From: Parastagonospora avenae f. sp. tritici 18332-5 | Taxonomy: Eukaryota > Ascomycota > Dothideomycetes > Pleosporales > Phaeosphaeriaceae | Reading direction: 5' to 3' | DNA length: 64,000 nucleotides | Assembly: GCA_022559985.1 (NCBI GenBank) | Contig: JAFJTR010000003.1 | Coordinates: 372,001 to 436,000 of the forward strand | Notes under the pieces: generated by a model | What the model saw: only the letters and a program-made list of their open reading frames with translations | Told to the model about the DNA's origin: nothing | The model's database searches: none | Shown here: piece by piece, positions 56,668-64,000 of the stretch | How the letters are laid out: every line of letters begins with the position of its first letter | Position numbering within the stretch: position 1 is the first letter of the stretch | Position numbers and translations under genes: made by a program

Positions 56668-58797
56668 CTAAGCAGTCTTTCCCTGTACCTTTGCGTCCTG
56701 CTTGCCCTCCCCACCACCAAAAAGTCCACCAATATTCAGACCCTGAGTCTTCTCCTGCATAACCTGCATCAAGCTCTTCTGGTTCTTCTTCTCCACTTCA
56801 CTCTCCAGTTTCTCTTTGTCCTCACCCTCGCCACCAGTCTTGCCTTCATTCTTCTCCCTCTCCTTCTTCTCTTCTTCCTGTTGCTTCTTCATCTCTAACT
56901 CCGCTCTTTCAACTTCCGCGATATCAACATCTTCGAATCCAATCTTCCGGAGTATCGAGCCAGTCAGATAGCGGTATTGCAAATGCCCATCCACGAGTTC
57001 GCTAACATCGACGTTCTGAATGCCGTGCACGCCGACGACAGGCTGGAGACCGGCGACCCCGAGTTGGACCGAGGACGTGCGGTACAAGAAGGCAAGGATG
57101 TAATCTTGTTTGGAGAAGACGTTGACCACGCGGCCGCTGACGACAGAGCGGACGCGACGCCAGTCAGCCACGTCAGAAGGGCATGGCGCACCAGCTAAGA
57201 CGACGTTCTCAATCAGACCGAAAGCACGGCGCTCAGCGAGCTTCTGCAGACAAGAGTAGATAAGACGAGCACCCAGAGAGTAGCCGACAAGAGTTACTGG
57301 ACGCTCGCCTTGGACCTTATTGATGAGGGCGTCGGCAAGGACTTCACCAGCTCTGTCGGCGCGGTACTTGGCCACGGAGAAGGGGTTGTCGAGAATGCCT
57401 GCCACCTTAAGTAAGCCGAGAGGCCATAGAGCGGCAGTGAGAGTAGCAAAGAGAGTCTGTTCGAGAATTTTCTTCTTCGCATAGCCCCATGCAGCACTGG
57501 TAATGAAGGTCTCGAGACCGTGGCCGAGTTTGAGGAGAGCTTCAAGTTCCCAGCGCAACGCGAAGCCTTCCGTTCCTTTGCCAATGTATCGCCACGGCTT
57601 GCTCACTTCATCCGGCTCACGTAGCCAGCCTGACGCAGCGATGGCGACTCGGAGGCGACGGGACTCATTATCCTTGTGTTTCGGATCCTGTGAGCGATGT
57701 ATCGGAATGAATGCAAAGTCTTCGACCTGTCGCGCGTAATCGTCCATCGCGCGGCCTGTCATTCTGGCGCCGTATGCACCAAACAATCCTCCAACCAGCA
57801 CTGACGAACCAGCCAGGGTCCCGAGATAGCCTGCTGCGGCTGTGGCACCGAGACCGATCCCACCCATGACGGAGCCTACACCGGCCGCGAGGAGCGGAGC
57901 TGCGAGACCACCAGTGACACCAATGAGTGCTGCCCCGGCCACGGACGCGAGCCCAACCTTCCACTTGCGCGAGGTTTGACTTGCCTCCGCTGCCTTTTTC
58001 GTCTCGGCGTCAGCGTTCAGCTGCTGCGATGCCGCCTCCAGAAGGCCCTGGGCGACTGTCTCTTCATCCTTCTTAAGCACCGAGAGGGGTAGTCCGAGCG
58101 AGCTGGTAATGTACAAGATCAGGATGCGAGAGTGCGCCGAGTAGTGCTCAAGACTGAGCAATATGAGGACCATGGAATGTAAGATGAGTGCTCGCTTGCT
58201 CTCGTCCAGTTGCGACAACTGCGACTCCGCAGGCGGATACAATTCTTTGAATGCCTTCTCCTCATCATCGTCTTTCGCGTCAAGACTCGTCAGGCTGGTC
58301 AAACCAACTTTGCTCTTCTCGACACTGTCTTGTACTTTTGTATCTCCCACGTGTCTTGTCTGCTCCTTCGCTTCCTCTCTCGAGTTGACTATCTCACCCA
58401 CCCTGCTGATGATCTTGCCTCTCCACTCATCGAAATACTGCAACATCTCCTTCCTGAGCTCCTGCACTTCGGGCTGGGCTAACTCTTTCTTCGCATCTTC
58501 TTCACGCGATACACGCCCCTTCTTTACTTTGTCATCTTTCGCAACGTCCGCGCCGTCCAAATCAGTTGGTGCATTTCTCAGGGCATCCTCCTCAGACTTC
58601 GAAATTTTTGTATCCATTTGAACTTCCTCGGCCGTGTAGGTTTGGATTAACGATTTCCGCATGGCTGCCGTAATCGTAGCTATGAGGAAGGTGAGTTCCG
58701 CGCATTGGTCTGCTGTGAGGAGTGTGGTGAGTGATGTCTCATCCTTGTGTTCCTCTTTGTGCTGCCCAAAAGGCAGCTTTGGGGCCCAGCTTGCCAT
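56668..58797 (-). CDS. DUF726 / Mil1-TMCO4-type alpha/beta hydrolase-like membrane protein
   Basis: Single exon, 709 residues, ATG at 58797. The N-terminal half is helical and charged with a degenerate acidic stretch (about 60-110). Residues 282-345 are a glycine/alanine-rich hydrophobic region able to pass or insert into membranes. After it comes an alpha/beta hydrolase-like core with the nucleophile-elbow motif GYSLG (505-509, Ser 507), then LAGAPCPSD and the block around VSGRVVNVFSKQDYIL. The C-terminal ~80 residues are a charged Lys/Glu coiled coil. This is the DUF726 family, whose yeast member Mil1 (Yfl034w) is linked to the adaptor AP-1; enzymatic activity is unproven. The ends are solid. 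Confidence 0.88.
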   Translation of the reverse strand: MASWAPKLPFGQHKEEHKDETSLTTLLTADQCAELTFLIATITAAMRKSLIQTYTAEEVQMDTKISKSEEDALRNAPTDLDGADVAKDDKVKKGRVSREEDAKKELAQPEVQELRKEMLQYFDEWRGKIISRVGEIVNSREEAKEQTRHVGDTKVQDSVEKSKVGLTSLTSLDAKDDDEEKAFKELYPPAESQLSQLDESKRALILHSMVLILLSLEHYSAHSRILILYITSSLGLPLSVLKKDEETVAQGLLEAASQQLNADAETKKAAEASQTSRKWKVGLASVAGAALIGVTGGLAAPLLAAGVGSVMGGIGLGATAAAGYLGTLAGSSVLVGGLFGAYGARMTGRAMDDYARQVEDFAFIPIHRSQDPKHKDNESRRLRVAIAASGWLREPDEVSKPWRYIGKGTEGFALRWELEALLKLGHGLETFITSAAWGYAKKKILEQTLFATLTAALWPLGLLKVAGILDNPFSVAKYRADRAGEVLADALINKVQGERPVTLVGYSLGARLIYSCLQKLAERRAFGLIENVVLAGAPCPSDVADWRRVRSVVSGRVVNVFSKQDYILAFLYRTSSVQLGVAGLQPVVGVHGIQNVDVSELVDGHLQYRYLTGSILRKIGFEDVDIAEVERAELEMKKQQEEEKKEREKNEGKTGGEGEDKEKLESEVEKKNQKSLMQVMQEKTQGLNIGGLFGGGEGKQDAKVQGKTA

Positions 58798-59151
58798 AGT
58801 TTAAGTGTTTGATGATCTTGACTCGCAGAGCAGAGGAGTGCTTGAGAGGGCCGTGTAAAATGTAGATGGAGCTGCCTAGATGTTGCTGTTTTGGGAATGA
58901 CGTCAATCAGATGTAGTGGGGCGATCTTCGCGGTTAAGCTGATCATCTACTAGCATTCCAGTAATACAGCATGTGACAGGTTGGAGACAGTTCCGTTTTG
59001 TTTCTCGTGGAACAGCCTAGACTAGAGGTAGGCAACGCAATGTCTCCTTGCCCTGTGTCCATCCCATTGTCGTTCTGTGGACTCACGTTTCAGTAACTAG
59101 TCATCGAAGGCATATGCACATGGCTGTATTATTCTTACACTCCCTCATTAA
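58798..59151. other. Short intergenic region
   Basis: Between the DUF726 start and the peroxin 3' end, on the same strand. No further feature was seen. Confidence 0.5.
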
Positions 59152-60400
59152 CTACGCACCAACCCTACCAGTAGGCATGGGAGATGTGTTCCGCCCTCCT
59201 GTGGGAAAATTTCTCGCACTCAAGAACACACCCTTCACAGCCCGGATGTCATTCTTCAGTACCTCGATCTGATCGTTCTTCCCATCCTTCACACTTGCTA
59301 AACCATAATTCGATCCATATAGCCCGTTCATGTTCGAATAGTACTGGTTCTGGTAGCTCATCTCGCTCAGGTAGGATGTCAAGTCGGAGACCTCCGTCTT
59401 CAGTGAGTTTGCAGATGCCGTATCGTTTGATCGCGTGGACTCGAGTTCTTGCAGGTGCGATTTGATAATTCTGAGACGGTTCTCGTGGCCGGTTACGACA
59501 GGCTCAGGGTCATTGGTGGCCACTGATGGCCTGCGCGAGAGCTCGGGGGTGGTCTGCGTCCCGTAGTCTCGGTGGTAGAGTTCTGTGGGATCTGAATCGG
59601 CTTCTGATACGTCGTCCGCGGCATCCGTGGCCTTGTTCTTCGCCTGAGTCGCAGGATCAACCGAGACCGACTCTCCTAATCGTTTGTTGAACTCGGTCAG
59701 TTGTTCCTGTGTATGCGCTGCGAAGTCGTGCCTCGCTTCTGTGAGGTTCTGGGTCATGGGCGCGACGATGTACTTGGAGAAGCCATACAGAGTAGCCATC
59801 AGACCTCCTGTCACATAGGCCGTGTTCAACAAGCGCTGGGTCGTTATCAATGGCGGTGGCTTCTCGGTCTGGGCGAGAAACTCGGGGTATGTGACGATTG
59901 GGGGTATCTCGCGCGATTGGGCAACAGGAGGTGGACTCGATTGTGACGCTTCGGCTGGCTTCGACGGCGTCTGCAAACGTCAGTCCTGTTGCTTAAAGTA
60001 TCGATGCTGGTAAAATTAACGCTGTTTTACTTACAGTTAACCACGCACGCTCTCCTACTTCCTCCAGTTCTACAGAAGGCTTATCATCTAACCCTGCTCC
60101 TAATAGTGTCTCTATATCTTCTGCGCTCACGCCTTTCGACTCCAGAAACGCGACTTTCTTTTGCCGTGGCGCATCGCGGATTGTTGTATCGTCAAGGAAG
60201 CGCTTCGCTTGATCGAGTAGACTTGGGGTCTCTGGTTCATCTACGTCACTTCCAGTTGGTGTTGACGCGTCTGCAACGGTAGATGTGCTGGCTTCTGACG
60301 GCTCCGTCGGCTCTGATTGTTGTTCGGCCTCTGATGGCGTTTCGACTGGTTTCTCAGCTGAGGCGAGTTGCCATGAGGGAATCTTTGGCTTGTTTGACAT
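59152..60400 (-). CDS. PEX14/17: Peroxin of the Pex14/Pex17 type
   Basis: Exons 60400-60035 and 59970-59152 give 394 residues; the 64-nt intron (GTAAGT..TTTGCAG) joins in phase 0. Residues ~55-100 contain the Pex14 N-terminal fold (SLLDQAKRFLDD, RQKKVAFLESKGVSAEDIETLL), which binds the Pex5 receptor and Pex19. A Pro-rich stretch leads to a second block, TYPEFLAQTEKPPPLITTQRLLNTAYVTGGL with a hydrophobic anchor (TAYVTGGLMATLYGFSKYI), followed by a long coiled coil. That second block resembles the Pex17-like half of the chimeric Pex14/17 (also called Pex33) described from filamentous ascomycetes. It should act in the docking complex of the peroxisomal importomer. Whether a separate canonical Pex14 also exists cannot be seen here. 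Confidence 0.78.
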
Positions 60401-60693
60401 GTCGTTGTGTCTGCGTGATGCGCGGGAGTCCGGGTAAAGAGGCGTTTGAGCAATGGTAGCGCGACAATTGAACGTGACGCTGCTCGGAAGTGATGGCTGG
60501 ACCGAGGCAAGAGTTGCGCGCTAGTGCCTTTTCCTGATTCAGACTAGGCGCCTGTCAACCTTCATGACACTGACTTCTGGTCAGCATCTCTACACATCAT
60601 CTCGTGGATATCGAGCATCCACTGTAAGCTTTCTCCTTTATACGAGATAAATCAGATATGGTCACAACGCGGGGCGGCACCGTCATATCGCGA

Positions 60694-62761
60694 TCATAAA
60701 TTTTCGTTCTGTAGTACAATCCGAACAACTACTTTCCCAGCAGCAATAAGTATAGAGCCCTGATCGACGATGCTATATGTTCTCTCCTCTTTCAAATGCT
60801 CGATATCAACGATCTCAAGTTCTTGTTCTGCATTCAGTCTCTTTCGCCCAGATTCATCGAGCCATTCGAGCACATGGGTATGATGCTCAATAGTCTGTAT
60901 ATGATGCACAGTCGCAGTTTGGGCTGGGTACTCCATATGCAGGTGCAGGTTCCCAGCCTTCAAAAGAGCGTTTTCTCTGTTCTTGCTGATTGCTTGCCCC
61001 TGTGTCATCTCAAATTCGCTGCTCGCCTCAGAGTTCGACGTGATCGTAGAGGGGCTGCGTTGAATGGTCTTAACAGTAGCAGCCGCTTTCTCTCCACTAA
61101 TTGCTGCCCTCTTTTCAGTTCTTGCATCGGACAATTCGCTGACCGTATGATCAGTCGTATCTCCTCCAGACGACGTGTTCGAGCGTCCGGAGCCTTCGTC
61201 GTTTGTGTCCTCAGGCCCCCCCTTGGATACATGTGCAGGAATGGTAGTCTCTACAGCCAGCGCAGCCTCCCTGCCAACAAGCCTCTCCTCAACTACTAAC
61301 TCCTGCGCTAAGCACCGACTATGCAGCGTCGATGCAGAATGCGGTAGGGTAAGCAACGTACTTTCATTCGGATCAGGATACACAGTCTTCTGACCTCTAG
61401 ACAGCAGCGTGGCAAGGCTAGCATTAATTTGACGCGACAATACTGCGTTGAAGCTCTGCTCCAAATTCGTAAAGGCTGGTATACATGGCAGTCGCCATCC
61501 GGGATATAGGCGGCCGTGGATTCGAGCTGTATGCAGTTTGCCGTGGATGGCTAAGAAGGCATTGCAGAGGAAACATGCGTCTTTGCTTGACGCCACAATG
61601 CGTGGCGGGAGTCTTGAGGGGTTCAGCTCGGTGTGGTAGAGAAGTTGGATTTCAGCGTGGATCTTCGATTGTGTGAGGGTTTTGGTCACTTGACTTGCAA
61701 ATTGTGCGTCCACGTCGTAGTCTCGCGTGTTGATTAGACGACGCATGTGTTTGAGATCGGCCTTCCGATGTAGTGGATTGGCTCGCACAAAAGTGTCCCT
61801 CAAATTTGACCTGGCAAGGGCTTCTGATGGTCGACTGTATGCCTCCATCGGCAGGTTAACAGCCGTGAGTTCCATGTGTCGAAGCAAAGTGTTTTTTCTA
61901 GACATTCGATATAATGAACGGGCTATCTCGCGATATCTTGCCACCTTGTTAATGGTGTTGATTAGGCTTCTGCGACCGCCTGGGTCCATACTTTGAGCAG
62001 TCATGGCGTCAGATAATGCCTTCATGTCTATCGTCTGCTTCAGATTGTACACCGAGTCCACAAGCTCTTCCAACTTGGCAGTCGTTTGATGATTTTCCCA
62101 AGCATCAGCCGATCTCGTGGTCAGTTTTGCCATCTCGACAAAATGGCCCAATTGCTCATATCGCTGGTCTGCACCTTTAGAGCCATCCTTCTTCAGGCAA
62201 TCGATGGCCCATCGCAGCATGAGCTGAACGTTTCGTTTTTGCAGAGTTCTACCAGTTCGTAAGAGTCTCAGTCTCAGGAGTATACGCTTCGCACACATAG
62301 ACACGATTGCCGAGGAGACTATAGTCTCTGTCGCTGATCGAGAGCAATCCGGTTAGCTATTCGCTGCAAAACGACACAGGCTCCAACCTACTTTGCGTGT
62401 AGTCCTTTAACAAGGCAAAAATGCTATCGAACCCACTCTTGAGCCGCTGCAAGCTTTGCCTCCCGCTCTTCCCATGGATGCTATTCACAGCCAGCAATAC
62501 ATTCAGCGAAGCACTCGCTGAATTTTCCTCAATACAGAGGGCCGGGATATGATTGACATCATCAGAATCATTTGCTAAGAATGACAAAGCCTCTGCAAGT
62601 TTCAGCTCATCTCGAAGAGATAGTGTGTAGCCTTGCGCAAACGGCTTTCGCGTCTCGAGTTCATGGCGCGATGGAAGATGGGGCACGGAATGCAGTATAG
62701 AGAGTAATGCAATGTTCTCGGCACAAATGATTGACGGACTGTGACTACTTGTAGCAGCCAT
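60694..62761 (-). CDS. OTT_1508-like putative deaminase
   Basis: Exons 62761-62392 and 62333-60694 give 669 residues; the 58-nt intron (GTAGGT donor, GCTAACC branch, GATCAG acceptor) joins in phase 1. Residues ~1-320 are helical. The catalytic-like region follows: IHAEIQLLYH with HAE at 349-351, a SSKDACFLCNAF segment with CxxC at 377/380, and HGRLYPGW. This is the cytidine-deaminase-fold signature of the fungal OTT_1508-like family, proposed to act on nucleic acids or free bases. The rest of the protein is Ser/Thr-rich and disordered, then a beta-rich C-terminal end. A real substrate is unknown; this family often varies in number and content between strains. Confidence 0.85.
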
Positions 62762-63230
62762 CTAGGCCAGATAGTTCACAGTCTTAGCACAGTTTGCATG
62801 GCTTTCTGGCATTTGGCCTCGACTTGTTGATGCGGAATAGCCTCGCAGCTGCTGCCTCCACGCAATGTTTGTCTTATGTGAAGCTTGACATGATTCGTCG
62901 TGTTGCAGTTGTAGGTTACACGGCAGCTGATGCCATCACCGTGCATGATACTGTATGCGTCAGTTGTGTACGACATTTGTACCTAGTATGCTATACGTGT
63001 CGAGCAATTAATTGACTTTCCTTGAAATTCTGGCAAAAATACATGCCCTTCTATCGCCAACAAATCACGTCGTCTCCATGTCCAGAAGAAATTCATCCAC
63101 ATGAAATGCATTCTCTAACATGATACAAGCAAAGCCAAAGCTCCCCACAAGTCCTGCAAGCAGGTAAAGCACGACAATGCCTAGATACTCCAACACCCAA
63201 TTCTTTAATCCAAATCTCCTCTCGCGCCTG
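62762..63230. other. Intergenic region with an overlapping alternative frame at its right edge
   Basis: Most of it is non-coding flank. The 3' part of a 104-codon leftward frame (63065-63379) lies here. It begins inside the photolyase C-terminal exon in another frame and contains two hydrophobic stretches (VLEYLGIVVLYLLAGLVGSF). It has no further support. Confidence 0.4.
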
Positions 63231-64000
63231 CTAACTACTCGATGTAACAATCGTGGGCCCATCGTCATATCTTGCACCATTAGTCCTCTCTTCGTTCCCT
63301 CGTCGGAAATCTCGGCTGCCTCGCCCTCGCCCACTAGCTCGCCAGTGACCCCCTCCGCCTCCTCTCTTTCCACGACCATCTTGTGGCCCTTTGCGGCCGA
63401 CTGAGAACTGTATGCGGGTCAGAGGCTGCTCGACCCATTCGCATCCCTTTAGACCGAGGTTGTTCTTTTCCCAATCACTCAGCCTCCAAGCTTGGTAGAG
63501 TAGCATCAGTCGTTGCTGATCTATCTCTTCCTTTCCGGGGGCCACCGTCTTGGTGATTTTGAGTTGCCGCAGCTCCGGTACCCAGGCTTTGATGTACTCG
63601 CCATTTCCATCGTAGTCGAAAGCTTGCTTCACGGGATTGAAAACGCGGCCTTGTCGCGGGTCATTGCCTACGCCTGCAACATATTGCCAGTTCCCCCAGT
63701 TGCTCGCTACGTCATAGTCGATAAGTAACATCTCATACCACTCAGCGCCAATACGCCAGTCGATATCGAGATGCGAGGAAAGGAAAGAGGCGACGTTTTG
63801 CCGCGCGCGGTTCGACGTATATCCGGTGCAGAACAATTCTCGGTTCGAAGCGTCGATGAGACCGACGCCGGTACGTCCAGACCGAAAGCGCTGGAATGTC
63901 TCCATGGTCTTTTTGGGGTCGTCGCCAGCGCCATTAGGCTTGTGTATCATTCGCCACTTCTTCTTGTATATGGGCTGATCATCTTGGCCTTTGCGGTGAG
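63231..64000 (-). CDS. Cryptochrome-DASH photolyase, C-terminal part, cut by the window
   Basis: The frame is open to the window edge, so the N-terminal part lies beyond 64000. About 256 residues are present. They hold the photolyase C-terminal helical domain that binds FAD: GRTGVGLIDASNRELFCTGY, SNRARQNVASFLSSHLDIDW, RIGAEWYEMLLIDYDVASN and NWQYVAGVGNDPRQGRVFN, followed by KAWVPEL. This spacing fits the DASH subfamily, which repairs single-stranded cyclobutane dimers with blue light or signals light. The last ~45 residues are a Gly/Arg-rich tail (GKRGGGGG, GRGRGS), a nucleic-acid-binding-style extension known in fungal DASH proteins. The start is off the window. Confidence 0.9.
   Translation of the reverse strand, partial: HRKGQDDQPIYKKKWRMIHKPNGAGDDPKKTMETFQRFRSGRTGVGLIDASNRELFCTGYTSNRARQNVASFLSSHLDIDWRIGAEWYEMLLIDYDVASNWGNWQYVAGVGNDPRQGRVFNPVKQAFDYDGNGEYIKAWVPELRQLKITKTVAPGKEEIDQQRLMLLYQAWRLSDWEKNNLGLKGCEWVEQPLTRIQFSVGRKGPQDGRGKRGGGGGHWRASGRGRGSRDFRRGNEERTNGARYDDGPTIVTSSS

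Overview
The window is nuclear DNA of a filamentous ascomycete (Pezizomycotina). The evidence is short spliceosomal introns (about 41-81 nt, GT..AG, with CTAAC- or TAAC-like branch sites), the translation factor EF-3, a Pex14/17-type peroxin, an OTT_1508-type deaminase, a But2-domain wall protein and many small cysteine-rich secreted proteins. The class is uncertain; Dothideomycetes would fit but nothing here proves it. I saw no tRNA, rRNA, CRISPR array or intact transposon.

Layout. 1-16 kb: a ferric-reductase-like oxidoreductase (992-3463), a BLOC-1 subunit (4596-5103), a small membrane protein (6059-6504), two small secreted cysteine-rich proteins (6784-7140 and 9534-9845), a coiled-coil nuclear protein (7462-8388), and a head-to-head pair of mitochondrial genes (MPC2 at 10249-10815 and complex I NDUFA2 at 11103-11540). 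A decayed duplicate of the NDUFA2 3' end, an IFI6/ISG12-like gene carrying an in-frame stop, and three orphan small genes follow. 16-28 kb: a ~993-aa unnamed protein, a broken gene relic beside a small two-exon gene, an MFS sugar transporter, a nine-module cysteine-rich repeat gene with an internal TGA and a damaged splice acceptor, and a second cysteine-rich secreted protein. 28-38.6 kb: EF-3, a membrane-anchored GH3 beta-glucosidase, and a proline-rich But2 wall protein. 38.6-54.3 kb is gene-poor, holding one decayed gene relic and one C2H2 transcription factor. 54.3-64 kb: a GH71 alpha-1,3-glucanase, a DUF726 hydrolase-like protein, the peroxin, a deaminase-like protein, and the C-terminal part of a cryptochrome-DASH photolyase that runs off the window.

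The core genes are mixed housekeeping (translation, mitochondria, peroxisome, endosome). Several others act at the cell surface: GH3, GH71, the But2 protein, the repeat protein and small secreted proteins. The most unusual theme is the number of accessory genes whose reading frames are conserved yet interrupted by single lesions (12.6-13.1, 21.4-21.9, 24.4-26.9 and 39.2-40.3 kb).
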